A stretch of DNA of 64,000 bases, taken from the NCBI GenBank assembly GCA_032358165.1, contig JAALGY010000030.1:1426001-1490000 (forward strand), read 5' to 3'. Shown here one piece after another: positions 25,501 through 38,700 of this stretch; position 1 is the first letter of the stretch, and the number at the start of each line of letters is the position of its first letter. The notes beneath the pieces were generated by a model. It was not told the DNA's origin. It ran no database searches and saw only the letters and a program-made list of their open reading frames with translations. The translations under genes were made by a program, and so were the position numbers. The stretch comes from Diplosphaera chodatii. Lineage: Eukaryota > Chlorophyta > Trebouxiophyceae > Prasiolales > Stichococcaceae.

Positions 25501-28500
25501 CGGCCCCGAGAGCCCCGCGCCCGCCATAGCCCCTGCCGTCCGCCTCTTTGGTGCGCAGCCAGCTCGCCGCCTGCGTCTGCAGCTGTGATCCAAACACTCC
25601 CAAGCAGCAAATGTAGCACCCCGTCGCGTGATCAGAAAGCACTGCCCCATATGTGACATGCAGCCACAGCTTGGCCCTCTGACCGCTGGCTCATGGGCAT
25701 TTGCAGGCATACTCAAGGAGGAGGGGCTGCTGCGCGACACCGTGTGGCTGCGCGACCGGCTGCGCATTGCCGCGCAGCGCCGCTACCACCGCCTGTACCG
25801 CAACTGCGTCAAGCGCATCACAGAGAACGGTGCGTCCAGGTTGCAGTAGACCGCCTCGGTGGGTATGTTGGGCAAGCAGCTTTCTACAGGGCCTCCACCA
25901 GATGAGGCACATCTCTGCGGCTGTAGGTCGACGTGCCATGCAACCACCTACCATCTGCATTGCTGCAGGCTACCTCGGCGAGAAGCAGCGCAGCACCAAG
26001 CTGGCTCCGATCGAGGAGAGCGGCAAGCTCACTGGTGACGAGCTCACCTACCGCCGCCTGGAGGTAAGCCCCACATGCTGCTGAGCTGGCCACACAGAGC
26101 CTGCCCTCACCTGCGTCGTTTTGAGCTCAAACGCCCAAAGGTTGCACATGTGTGCTGACTTGTACACATGTGTGGTGTGCAGGCGCTGTGCGAGTCGATC
26201 CGCGCGGAGCTGGAGAACGACAGGCTGATTGCGGAGACGGGGGTGTACCCGCCGGCGGTGGACCTGCCCGTCGTGACCGCGCCCGAGTACTGCCACGTAT
26301 GCACAACTGCACTGGGCTTGCTTGCTGCAGGTCATTGTTGCAATATGCCTGGCTGCAGCGCAACTCCCAGAACACGGCTGTGGCAGCGTGCATCTCGCTT
26401 TGCTCCCTAATGGCTGGCCTGCGCTCTGAGCTGCGTCCTGCTGTGGCGGTACAGGAACTGATCACCAAGATCACGGAGGTGCTGAAGGAGTCGCCGCCGC
26501 TCAAGCCCAGCAATGCGGCTGTGGACCTGCTGCTGGCCGTGGGCCGCCTGCAGGTGCGCCCCTGCACCTGGACGCACATGCAGCTCCTTGCAGAAGCCTC
26601 CGGCTGAACAACCGCCGACAGAGGGGTGGTGCCCAGTGCTGCTGTTCCCCGTTGCAACGTCTGTACCTTCGTCCCAGGCCCCTTACTGCATGTGCTTCCT
26701 GACAGGACTATGTCGCGACATCGGGCGCATCGCCGCCGCCTGGGGTGCGGGGACACCTGGACGGCCCAGCCATCTTCTCGCCGCACATCGAGCACTGGAT
26801 CGACACCTCCCAGGTGACGATACGTTTCCGCTGCTACACATGGCAGGGGCCCCTTGCCACACTGCTGTGGCTGTCATCATGAGCCAGGCAGCACTCAGAG
26901 CCGCACTCACGTGGTTCTTGCGGGGCGCAGGATATGCTGTGCAAGACGTGCCTGCAGCTGGAGCAGGAGGGGCCCGAGGGCTCGCCCACCGCAGGCAACA
27001 CATCCCCACGCAAACGCTCAGGTGCGGCCCCGCGCCCGCCCGCTGACCCACAAGGCAGATCACCCTGTTTACTATTGCCTCGTTCCAGATGACGAAACAT
27101 TGTCAGCATGGTGTGCCCGCATGCAAGCAGTTGCCTGGCAACGACGGGTATGGTGAGCGTACGGAGGCCCGACCCGCGGCATGTGCCCTGCGCAGCGCCG
27201 GCGGTGCTGCCGCTGGTGCCGGCGATGCTGGGCAAGCTGGAGGCGGAGCTGGCGCTGTACCAGCGCATCCTGACCTACTGGCCGCAGTTCGGCCCCTCCC
27301 TGGAGTACGGCATCTGCGCCGCGCTGCGCGACACCATCTCCGCCACCTCCCGCCAGTGCGGCCTGGTGCAGGTGCGGCCCCGCGCGCGCCCGGCCACGCA
27401 CGCGCCCCCTGACGCTCCTGCACAACGGTCTTGCAGCTACACATGGCACATCCATGGCTGGAAGAGACGTTTTGTTCATCGGCCCACCGTGTGCATGTGA
27501 CCCCATCGATAAAAGTTTCGCACAGGCTGAGCTCATCGGCCGCCTGCAATTCTGCTTGTCGTGCTGCACAGGGTGCTGCAGTGCTCACAGCAGGCACACG
27601 GCCAGGGTCTGACATCGTTCAGGAAGCCTGAAATCCTTGTGCCCTTCTTGCAGGCAAAGCCGCCGGCGCCGCCGGCGCCCCTGGTGCCGGACGTGCGCGA
27701 GTCGCCGCGCAAGCTGTTTGGCCGAAAGAAGCAGCAGCCGCCGCCGCCGCCCCTGCCCGCCCCCGTGCCCGAGCCGGTCAACAAGTGCGCGCCTGCTCAG
27801 GCCACACCGCACGGCCCCTGCTGGCATGGCGCCAGCTCCCTGTCTGCTTGCCTACAAATCTGCTGTTCTGTGGTGCAGCTGCCTGATCCATCCTGCAGCA
27901 GTAAGCGTTGTCACCACGGTCGCCCCCCTGCCGCAGGTCACCCAGCAAGCGGATGCCATGGCAGTGGCGCGCCCCCGGCGGCGACAGTTCTTCGGTGGTG
28001 CACGTGAGCAAACTTGCATGTTCATGGCCAGTGGATGCTGACTGAATGAGCTCCAGGTGTTTTCAAGCAAAGCTCAGTGTGCTTGGGGCCACGCTCCACG
28101 GTCGTGCCTGTGGCGTGATCGCTGCTGTGTGCGCTGCTCTGAGTACTGCCACCGTGCTGGCGCGCAGGCGGGCGTGGCGCCGCACGAGGCGCTGCTGCTG
28201 AACTCGCTGCGGCAGCTGCTGAGCGCGGCGCCGGTGATGGAGGCGACGATGGCGGGGTGGTGCCAGGCCGGCCGCCAGGAGCGCCGCCGCGCCTCCTCCC
28301 GCCCCAACTCCCGCGAGGGTGTGCCCATGGGCAACTTCTGTGTGGCAGTGCTATAGCAGTTATCAGGCTCACAAGGATTTTGCAGAGGGTCAGCAACAAT
28401 GACTTCGTGATCCAGCAGTAGTGACAGATTTGAGGCTGACCGCTGGTGTTGTGGGGTGGCTGCTGCAGGCAGCGACGACGGGCGGCCGGACGCCGGGGAG

Positions 28501-30087
28501 GAGCCCCACGGCCTCGGGGACTACAGCGACCCCGAGCTGGGCCAGCACTTCCTGCAGGTGCGGGGCCATGTGCTACACTCAGCACTCTCACACCCAGTTC
28601 GCATGAATGTGTCCAGTGCCAGTCTGGATGATATGACGGATTGCCTAGGCTCTCACGGTTGGCTGCCATCAGCACTTCAACAAAGGCATGTTGAGACCAG
28701 ATCAGGCTTACCAGGCTAGACTGGCAACCTGGCAGCCAGCATGCTACGAGCGGCAGACAAGGCTAGACTCCTACAGACAATCTGAAAGCGCTATCATACT
28801 GACGTCAACATGGGCGCAGGTGGTGGGCGAGCTGCGCAGCCAGTACGCGGTGGGCGTCAAGCTGGCGGCGCAGCGGCTGGCGACGGCGGCCTTCGCCACC
28901 CCCGCCACCGCGCCCGCCGCCATCCTGGACCAGCTGTGGGAGGCCATCGGCCCGGTGCTGGACAGCCGGCAGCCCTACTGGCAGCGCCTCCACCAGCCCG
29001 CCGACCCCAAGCTCAACTCCCAGCAGCACGTGCGCGCCGCTCGCCCGCTGGCTGTCCGAGCTGCACAGATGCTGTGGTCACTTAGCCTGTGGTCATGACT
29101 GGATGCATCCCAAGGTGCACCCAGGGCGGGAAGCGTCGCGGAAAGTACAAATTGGAAAAGTCAGTCTGACATGCAAAGACAACTTGCGCAACCTGCCGTT
29201 GCAGGTGTCGCCGCTGCTGAAGGTGCTGAAGGACACGGTGGCGGAGCTGGCCATCGCCGTCGACGGCCGCGTGCTGGTCGCGCTCACCCGGGGTGCGGCT
29301 TCCACTCATCGCCGCCTGTCTCGCACCTTGCATGGCGGTCATGTCAAGGATGCGGAAGCGCCATGTGCTCTGACCCGTGTGCAGAGGAACGAGGGCCTGG
29401 GCAGCAGCACACTGAGCATGTGATGTGGCGTCTGCAGGCTTGTGGGAGCTGACTGCCAAGGAGATCTTCGAGTACCTGGAGGGCCTCCAGGAGTCCTTTG
29501 ACAGCAAGGTGTGCTGAACTCTTGGTGATATGCCGTGATGCGATGTGTATACTACATGGTCTTTGTAGACCTGGCTGCGACCATGTCCCAGGATTAAAAG
29601 GTGCCTCAACCTGGTTGCAGCAAGGTCTGAATCAAGTCCTCATGTGCTGTGCTGTTGCTGCTGCAGAACGCATGGCGCAGCCGCCAGAATGCAGCCATGA
29701 TGCTGGATCATGTGGACCAGTTCTTCCGGGACGCCATCGGCGCCAGCCCCAAGTCAGGCGCCAGCATGCAGGTGCGGAGTCAAAGGAGTCAAGGCTATCG
29801 CGCACCCTGCCACAGCTGCTCGTGTGAATGTGCAGCGCTGGGGTGATTGCTGCAACTGCCTCGTGTGCATGGCTTTATATTTCAACTCACAACAGATGCG
29901 GAGCAGAGTCTCGACGTTGCTATGTGCATCGCTCTGAGGCTGACGCCGAAGCCCCGTGCCCCACGGTGTGCAGGGCAGCGTGCCGCTGCAGGAGCAGGAC
30001 CTGGAGCGGCCCTTCCACTCCAACAAGGCGCACATGCTGCTGGCTGCCAACACCTCCGGCACCAACATGGCCTTCAACCCGTACTGA
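22524..30087 (+). CDS. C2 and MUN (DUF810, Munc13-like) domain protein
   Basis: This is a long gene with more than 20 small exons. Well-resolved exons are 22524-22616 (MAEVGMPTEAGKDSLTPSVR), 22769-23083, 23239-23399, 23583-23722, 23864-23952 and 24051-24170. A C2-like block spans LGKPDRVYVSLHAS, DCDMSDAVGMVAAERGAVLQ and VEVHNEQGLVAAGNMPIANL. MUN-type motifs follow: FLKWTALPANLTPTADCLAM, LCESIRAELENDRLI with PPAVDLPVVTAPEY, AVDLLLAVGRLQDYVATSG, VLPLVPAMLGKLEAELALYQ, and near the C-terminus VLKDTVAELAIAVDGRVLVA, GLWELTAKEIFEYLEGLQES and MMLDHVDQFFRDAIG. The C-terminal half resembles plant DUF810/PATROL1 and animal UNC13/BAIAP3, which act in vesicle priming and exocytosis. A proline-rich insert (PPAPPAPLVP) lies near 27.66 kb. 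The end is AANTSGTNMAFNPY and stop at 30087. Several middle exon joins are approximate. Confidence 0.68.
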
Positions 30088-30465
30088 CGAGCATGCGCTG
30101 ACGGCAGCAACGCCGCCATGACCAGGACTGTAGCGTGTGAGTAGAGCAGGTTGATAGCATCGGAGGCAGGCAGGTTCGTAGGGTTGGTCAGGTCGTCGTG
30201 ATACTGCAGTGCTGTTGGACACTTGAGTTCGTGACAGATGTTTCATGGCCTGAGCCGACACGGAGCAATCAGGCATGCTGCTCATTCCGCAAGGAGTCTC
30301 AAGCTGCAACACTGATTGCCTTGACAGCTGATTGACGTGATTGCCCACTGCTTTGGGTAGCACTGACCATATCATGTAGCACTGACCATACCGTTGATTT
30401 CGTTGAAGCGTGCTTCGTCATCTGTAAAGCTTCGTGATCAAAACTGCCAGCTAGACCCATGGGTG
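30088..30465. other. Convergent 3' gap with a 15-bp direct repeat
   Basis: This lies between the stops of the C2/MUN gene and NAA10. GTAGCACTGACCATA occurs at 30357-30371 and again at 30376-30390. No gene was seen. Confidence 0.6.
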
Positions 30466-32185
30466 TTATTTGTGCTTGCCCTTGCCCTTCTTCCCCTTGC
30501 CCGACTTCTTGTGCTGGCTGCCACCGCCACCACCGCCGTTCTGCTTTGCATCACCTGGCGGCGAGCCGGGCGTGTCAGCTGGGTCCGGTTCGCTGCTGCG
30601 CTTGTCGTCCGCAGACGCTTCCGACGCGACTGGGGTCGCAGCAGCAGCTGGCTGCGGCTGCTCCTTGCTGTCTGGCCCAGAAGCGGCTGCCCCTGTTGAC
30701 GCATCCGGCGTGGCCGCGGCTGCAGACTGCAATGCGCAGCCAGCACAACTGCTCACCAGCCACGAGCAGCGGTTGCTACTTACGTGTCTCACGTGACCAA
30801 GGGGTGCTGCGGGCCACACGTGCTGGCGATGACAGCTGGCGACCGTCAGTGTGGGTCGCACCTGGCTTGGGTCCCTGGCTGCCTTCTTCTCCGCCAGCCG
30901 CCGCTGCAGCGCCCCCAGCCCACCACTGCTACTCGCCTGCACACATCACTGACCAATCATTCGGATTCCGAGACATGTCGACACCCAGCAGGCGGGGTGG
31001 GAGGGCTGCCTCCCAGCGACAAGACACCTGGCTTGCCATGTGATTGCATCATTGACAGCCTTGCTGCAGGCCATCTGCGTCGGTGCACCTGTGACTGCTG
31101 GTTCTGCTTCTGCTGGTCTGCCTGGCTGCTGGGTGCCGCTTTGGGGCTGAGCCGCTTGCGCATGTCAAAGGCGTCCTCCCCATCCGCATAGTACTTTGCC
31201 TCCACATCGTTCACCCTGCGCAGCAGGGCATCCACAGAAAATTTCGTGAATGCTTGCAGGCGGACCCAGAAGTCCGCAGATGCGCAGTGTGTGGTGAGCA
31301 CATGGGAATCCAATGTCAGCCTGCGCAGGGGGCCTGCAGCAGCAGCAGCAGCACGGAACATATTGCGCTGCGCACTGGTAGCCCAGGGACTGGGTGTACA
31401 GGTGGTGCGCCCCCTGGTTGGTCACTCGCACGTGCAGGGACACGTATTTGGCGCCAAACACGTCCTGCATCGCCTTGTCTGCAGCAGGGGGCGGCAAACT
31501 CTTGGACACAGCTGATGACTGGTCGATCATGTGCACCGCATTGTCATGAATCCTCCTGTGCGCTCCAGACGCTCGTGTTGCCCACGGTAAGCGTGCGACG
31601 CACGTGAGGCCTCCATGAGGCGGGTGGCAATGCCGAGCTTGCGGTGCGTGCGTGCGATCGCAAGCGATGTGATGTGCCCGTGCACCTCTGCCGCCTCCTC
31701 TTCCCTGCATTCGCGCGAGCGGTGAGACAGCGTCAGATTTGTTTCTGTCATAGCTGCACCACCTCAGCCATGTCTGCCAGTCTGCAGGAGGTCTCTGTTG
31801 CGTCATAGCAGCTTGCATCATGTCGACACATCAGCATGCTGGTTGTACGCACATCTTGGCCAGGACATAGCCGACGATCTTGCCGTTGTAGTCCTCAGCG
31901 ACGTACAGCAGCTGGGGCCACGACAGGATGTGATAGAAGTAGTACTGCGACAGCAGCACAGCATTTGCATGGCACAGTTTGGGGGGCATGCTGCGGTAAT
32001 GCATCGCATGCGATGATTCCGCATCCTCAATCGGTGGACGTTGCAAGCATTGTATATCGAAGGCATCTCACGTCAGTTATGCGTGTGGAACACACCTTGA
32101 GTTGGTAGTTTTCTGGCAAGCACAGCAAATTGCACTTCTGCATCGCCAGGAGGTCTGGCATGGTGGCCTCTCGTATGCACACCAT
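30466..32185 (-). CDS. NAA10: N-alpha-acetyltransferase 10, NatA catalytic subunit (ARD1)
   Basis: NAA10 acetylates N-termini of nascent proteins on the ribosome with NAA15. Start at 32185 ([20 protein letters not shown]), followed by [10 protein letters not shown], then [20 protein letters not shown] and [31 protein letters not shown], and the acetyl-CoA loop [10 protein letters not shown] (Q/R-x-x-G-x-A). [20 protein letters not shown] and [11 protein letters not shown] complete the GNAT fold. The exon [19 protein letters not shown] is the characteristic end of the catalytic domain. A long low-complexity tail follows (Ala, Pro, Ser, Asp) and ends very basic, [13 protein letters not shown], with the stop at 30466. 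The tail is longer than in animals and is the least conserved part. Confidence 0.93.
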
Positions 32186-32706
32186 GGTCGCCTCTATTCA
32201 AAATTAAGTCTCGCCCGGAATAGATTGACCAGGTGTTGCCGGCGCAGGCTTTGCTCGCAGGCCAAACTACCAGCACCGCGGCAGCAAGTTGTCGCTTCAG
32301 ATCGTGCACAGCACACAGGCAGATGTGCCGGCGGCGCCTTAGTTCGATGTGATCAGTGCAAGATCACGGTCAGTACAGCAGGCGGCAGGCAGCATTCGAC
32401 TGTGGCGAAGGTGAGAATGCGTGCCATCTGCATGCGGCAACATGTTCACTCAAGGGTGGGGGTGTTGCTAAGTTGCTCTTGTTTCGGCATAGGGGTTGTG
32501 CCCAATACCTGGGTCGAGATGTGCCAACTGCTGCATTCGTCGTAGCACACGCCATGACTTTACAAGTGGCTTTGTGAACATCCTGTGTATGGACCGAACC
32601 ATAAAAATCGCACACCACCTGCCGCAATGAAAGCATGCCAGCTTATAGCGCCGCAGGGCGTTAAAGCTGGGCAGACTCAGCCATGGACCCACTCCAGCAG
32701 CAGCAG
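32186..32706. other. Intergenic gap upstream of NAA10
   Basis: This should contain the NAA10 promoter and the 3' UTR of the GYF-domain gene. No coding signal or known motif was seen. Confidence 0.5.
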
Positions 32707-35700
32707 TCAGTCGTTGATGCGCTCCAGCGCCTCGTAGTTCACGCCAGAAGAGAAGCCCAGCTGCTGCCCGCTCAGCGACTTGCCCTTCTGCTTCTTCTTC
32801 TGGGATTTTGGCACCTGCGCAGGGCACCAAGGGGTTTCACAACTCATGTCAAGGTGACAAGTGACGCATGCTGTAGGAGAGCCTGGCGGGGCACTGCACG
32901 GATGATGCCGCATGGCAGCGTCACCTGATGTGGCTAGGGTTAGACCCTTTGGACCCGTATGCTCCTGGCTGGGCATGTAAGGAGAATTCTTGTGCAAGGA
33001 ACCATTGTCATCGTGGTGGGAGGGGGCGGCCGTACCTTGGCCCAGGTCTCGGGTGCTGGCGCTGTGGCGATGGTGGCTGCCGGCTGCGCCGGGGCGGAGG
33101 TGCCTGAGCCGCCCTTCTTGCGCCGCTTGGGCGCCTGCTCCTCCAGCTTCCGCCTGCAGTGCTTGCAGTGTTGGCCGTTGGACCCTTGTCCACGATGCAG
33201 GTGCAGAGCCATAGCCAGGTACCAGCTTTCACCCATCAGCCACCAAGCAACGAAAACTGGGATGCAGATGCCATGCCCAGTCGTTTACGCGCACAACGAC
33301 AGGCCGGGCGAGCGGGGGCGGGGAGCGCACTTCAGGAACTCGTTGGCGAAGGCGTCGCGCACGGCCTTCTGCTTCACGTCGTCCTTGAGGTACATGTCGA
33401 TGTACTCCAGGGTCTCCCCGGCGGAGGGCACCCCCATCAGGAACTCCACCAGCGTCAGGTCCGGGTCCCTGCGCAGCGCCAGCATCTGCTGCCGGCACCA
33501 GTCCCTGCAGGCACCCACCACGATGGGTACACAACGGCTTGGACTGCAGGTCAGAAGGGCTTTTGAATCCAGACCCAATATGTCGGGAAACAACCACAAC
33601 AGCAGGCACAGGCTGCCTGCAGCCCCGACTCCGCCGCCAAGATGATGAGGAGCTGCGACGAGCATCGTGCAGTTTGGCGAAGCACCTGAAGACTGGGCTG
33701 AGGCTGGACCCAGACTCGGCAGGTGCGGGTGCGGTGACAGGTGCGGAGGCGGCAGCCGCGCCGCGGCCGTTGCTGGGGGCCTGCTGCTGGGGCGGCGGCT
33801 GCTGCGGGGCGGCCTGCCGGGCGACGTCGCGGCCGGCGCCCGGGGCAGCCTGCTGCGGCGGCGGGCGGGCCGCCTCCGTGGCGCCGCCCCACGCGCCGCC
33901 AGAGCCCTTGGACTGCTGGACGCAAGTGAGCACGGTCACCGATGGGCAAGGGCTCAGCAAAGGTGTACAAACACGCCCATGGAGCACGGGCACCACGACG
34001 TGCCAGCGCGTCCCAGCTTTGGGCACGATGCGCATTCACATTTGGCACAATCGCTGCAGCAGGACGCGACATCAGCCCCACGGCGGCGGGGGCGGCACCT
34101 GGGCGCGCTGCGGCTGGGGGGCCGGGGGCTGCGGGGCGGCGGCCTGGCCGTAGTCCCAGAACATCTCCTCCTCGGTGGGGGGCGCGCCGCCCGCCGCGGC
34201 CTGCTTGGCCTGGAAGTCCGCCCGCAGCGCCGCCGCCATGCGCCGCTGCTCCGCAATCTCCGCCTCCTGGATCTCCTGCGCACACGGCCCCGCAACCACA
34301 GTGTCAGCCCTGCCCAACACTCCTGTAGAGTCCCGTGGAACGAGCTCGGTCGTGTTGACGGTGGGTAGGTCACGAGAGACGTAGTGCCACTTGAGCGCTG
34401 CTGCAAACACCCCACGAGACTGCGACGCTGCTGAGACCGCTGCACAGTGTGCACCAGCCATGTGCGGCGATGCGGACCGCAGCGGCGCGCACCATGAGGG
34501 AGCGCTGGCTGGCGGCGGGGGGCGACAGCGCGGCGCGGCCGCCCCACCCCGCGGCGGGGGCCGGCGGCGCGTACTCGGGCACGGGCACCGAGGCGCGGCG
34601 CCGCTCCTCCTGCGCCACCACCTCCCGCATGTCCACCCCTGCAGTGTTACACAACCCGGCATCAGAGCCCTCGTGCTGCACGGCAGCGCATCTGGTGCAT
34701 CAGCCAGCACACAGCGGCACATGGACACCTCTCCGACGGCAGGTGCTCATGTAACAGGACCATGTACATGTCAGCACCCTCGCTGCCTGCAGGCCGACAG
34801 CAGGCCCTGTTCCTGACGCGCCTGTGGTCGCGTTGCTGCCGGCGGCCACCTTGGCCCAGGCGGAGGCGGCGGGCTGCGCGGCCTGGCCCGCGGCCTCGGC
34901 GGCCGCGCGGCGACGGGCGGCGACGCGCGCCTCCTCCTGCTGGATCTCCCGCAGCGACTTGCCGGCGGGGGGCCCCTCCGTGGCGCGGGCCGCCCACGGC
35001 GCCAGCGGGGCCGCCCGCTGCGGGGCTTCCTGCTCAACACCCCGTAAGCGACGGTCAACCCCATGCAGGTGAGACCAGAAGTGTGAAGTCCGAGAGTGGC
35101 TTGTAGTTTTGGCCATGGCAACGGTGCGATGAGTGGGTCAGGAAGGAAGACAGCATACTGCTGGGCAAGCCGGCGTTGCAGACCTGGGATGCCTGGGCAC
35201 GAAGAGAGTCAAGCAGACCTGGTGCTGGGGCGGTGAGGGCGGCTGCTGCGGCCACTGGACAGGCTCCAGCGGCTCTTGCTGGCCCGTGGGGGCGGGGGAA
35301 CGCGGCTCAGGCTCCGGCTGCAGCTGTGGCGGGGGCTGCTGCGGGGGCGAGGGCGGAGCCGGCTGCCACTGCTGCGCCGGCGCTTCCTGCTGGGGGGCGG
35401 GGGCGGGGGCGGGCAGCCACTGCGAGACGGGCAGCTGCTGCTGGGGCTGCGGGGCACGAGCTCCCGGGCTGGGGGCGCCGCCGGAGGGCTGCTGCTGCAG
35501 CCACGGCGCGGCCGGCTGCTGCGGCAAGCCGCTGGACGGCTGGCGGTGCGCCTGCTGCTGCTGCTGCTGCTGAGGTGGCGGCTGGGGCGGCAGCTGGTGC
35601 TGCGGCGGCAGCCACTCGGGGATGGTGGGCCCCGCGCCACGGCCCTCGATCAGCTCGTCCGGCAGCTGCGGGTAGCTCGGCTGGGCGAGTCCCTGCCATG

Positions 35701-38700
35701 TGCATGCACTGGGAAGGTGGACACGTGGGTTCCGCAATGGCAACCTTGGGGCATCTTGCACATGCGCAGCATGTGGCATGGCAGCAGGAACCTGGAACTA
35801 TTGACCGCATGGTCACTGCACAGCAGAGGAAAACAGTGACCTGCTGTGAGGGTTGAGCGGGCGGCGGCTGCTGCCGCTGCTGCTGCTGCTGCTGCTGCGC
35901 TGTCTGCGGCTGCACCGGGGGCATGAAAAGCTGGAGCAGATCATCGGCATCATTGCCGCCGCCAGCCAGGGGCTGCGGTGCCGGGCTGGCACCCTGGCGC
36001 ATGCGCTCAAAGGCGGACAGGCGCGGCTTCTGCGGCAGAGGCCCGCCGGAGCCAAACAGCTCCTGGCTGGAGCCGCCGCTGTGCCAGTGCGGCTGGTGCT
36101 GGTGCAGCGGCGGCTGCTGCTGCTGCTCCTGCTGCGGCGCCTCGAAGAACGGGCGCGGGGGCTGCTGCAGGGGCGCCTGGGGCGGGCCGCCCGGCTGCAG
36201 CATGAGGCTGTGGGGCAGGCCGCCAGGAAAGCCCGGCTGCTGCTGGCTGTTCTGCTGCTGCAGATGCAGCTGCTGGTGCTGCAGGTGCCCAAACCCACCT
36301 GGCAACTGCTGCTGAGGCTGCGGCTGTTGGGGCGGCATCTGCAGAGCATGCTGGGGCGGCAGCGACATTGGCAGGGGGCCGGAGCCACGCCCGGCCAGCA
36401 ACTGCTGATGCAGAAAGGCCGCCGCATCAAAAACTCCCAACGGGCCGCTGCCAGTCTGCTGCATCTGCAGCTGTGGCTGGTTGCGCTGACCAAATGGCTG
36501 CTGCATTGATGGTGGCTGCTGCTGCTGCTGCTGCTGCTGCGGAGGTTGCTGGGACATCTGCTGATCCAGGAAGGAGCGCTGCTGCACCGGCTGTGCATGG
36601 GGCTGCTGCAAGGGCTCCAGAGGTGGCTGCTGAGGCTGCTGCAATGGCAGGGCCGGTGCCTCCTCTTGCGCCGGCTGCTGTTGCTGGACCTGTGGCTCTG
36701 GCATTGACGGCAAGCGTCCTGTGCTGCTGATGGCAGCCTGCACACCTGGCATGTCAGGGACTGCACCCGGCAGCTGTTGCAGCGGTGCTGACGCCTGTTG
36801 CTGCTGGGCGGGTGCGGCCTCCGCTGCTGACTGATCAGCGCTGGTTGTGGAGGCGGGCTGCTCGAAGCCAGGAGGAGGCCCTGTAGGTATACAGTGTGCC
36901 AATCGTGGCCTCAGGTGTCCGCGCTACACATGCATTGGCGTGCCATGACCCCTTGTCGTTGCACTACTGCAAGGTAAAGTGCGTATTGCATGATCCAATA
37001 CCTGTTGCGCCGCCCGCCCAGACCCGCATCATGACCGACAGGGGGCGGAAGTCGGCAGTCTCGGGGTCGGCTGCTGCGCGGATGGGCAAGTCTGCCGGGA
37101 AGAAGCCGTCATCAAACCATGCCAGGATGTCGCTGCGGGAGAACGGCCCCTGCAGCATCGGCGCAACTTGCGTGCTTGGTACATGCCTTAAGCAAGAGCA
37201 TGGCGCGATCAGGAGGGTTTTCAATCAGACATGGCAGCAATCAAGCTGCCGACCTATGGTTCCGGCACAACATGCTCCGCATGGCGTCACCTGCACATTG
37301 CCCTTGGGGTCGCGGTACAGCCAGTCGTCCTCATCTGGCGCAGGTGCAGCTGCGGCTGCCGCCGAGGCGGCAACCTCCACAGCTGCCTTGGCAGCATTGT
37401 CATCCTCAGATGCTGCTGGCTTCTTCTCGACCGCTTGCCCTTCTTCCAGGCTCAGGCGCTGTACATCTGGCGCGGCGTCGCCATCAGCCTGCCAGGTGTC
37501 GGCGCGTGCGGCCAGCTGACGCTCCACATTCACCTGCGCCACGAAATGCAGGATGGTAGAGCATGCAGATCCCAGCCAGGAGGACCACGCAGCTCTGCAA
37601 CACGACAGCCTCAAGCATACAGAAGCGCCATGCGCTGGCTGATACTGAATCTGACATGCGACTCAGAAGTCTCTCGGTGTAAGCATATTGACACACAACA
37701 AGCTCACGTCATCTGGGCCAGCCAGCAAATCCGCGTCATCGGTAATAACATCATGCGGCAGTGTCAACTTGCCCTTTGCTCGCAACTCATCCAGCACCTG
37801 CCATTGCAGGAACACATCGACTCTACAAGGTGTGCAAGTACAGGCGTTGTGCTGGTCTGCTCCTGTAGGCCAACTGAAGCATAGTGTCAGGTGTGAACAA
37901 CACAACTCTGGTGCTGTCTGCAGGAGGCAGCCAGTGTGATCCAACACCAGCCATTCTCTACCTGCAGTGCTTCCGAGCGCTCATAGCGTCGTGCAGCGGC
38001 TGCCGACTTGCTGCTGTCGCCGGGAGGGGAGGAGGCGCTGGTGTCAGGCGGCCGGGACGACGGGGCACTGCTGCTCCAGCGGCTGTGCGAAGGCGCGCCA
38101 ACTGGGCCTGGCGGCCCTGCAGTCCCCGAGCACATGCTGAGTCAACATTAGCAGCCTGACGGCAATGCTGCAAGCTGTGCAGGCAACTGCAAAGGGCAGG
38201 CCGAAGGGATGAGAAGCTGACAGACCAGCATGCATCATTCGAGGACAGACGGCAAGGGCATCTTACCTCGGCCGACACCCCGGCCGCGCCCCATAGAGAA
38301 GCCGCGCCCCCTGCCAGCCTCCAGGGGGCCGCCGCCAGGCGCGGCCGGCGCGCCGTGCCGCTCTGGGCCATAGCCGCCGTGGAACGCGGGCGGACCGCCG
38401 AAGCCGGGCGCCGATGGCCCGTGGCGGCGGGGGTCGGGGCCATGCCAGGTGCCACCGCCGCCGCCACCGATGCGAGCGTCCTGATCATGACCTGTGCACT
38501 TGCCGGCCACAATCAGCAGCAGCTCCTGCTGACAGGGCAGGCCTGATGGTGCACAGCACCAGGTATGATGCAGGTTTCGCCTGCCGCTGCAGTCCAGAGC
38601 TGCTAACCGCAGGTCATGACTGGATGGAGATGGGCACTGCGAGTGAGGCACAGTGATCAGGCACCCGAGCTGTTCCAGCGCTGCGGGCCGCCGCCGCCGG

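Noticed and set aside
35307..36902. 531-residue minus-strand frame as a stand-alone Gln-rich protein
   Set aside because: It is the Gln/Pro-rich middle of the GYF gene plus intron read-through, flanked in phase by GYF-domain and C-terminal exons.
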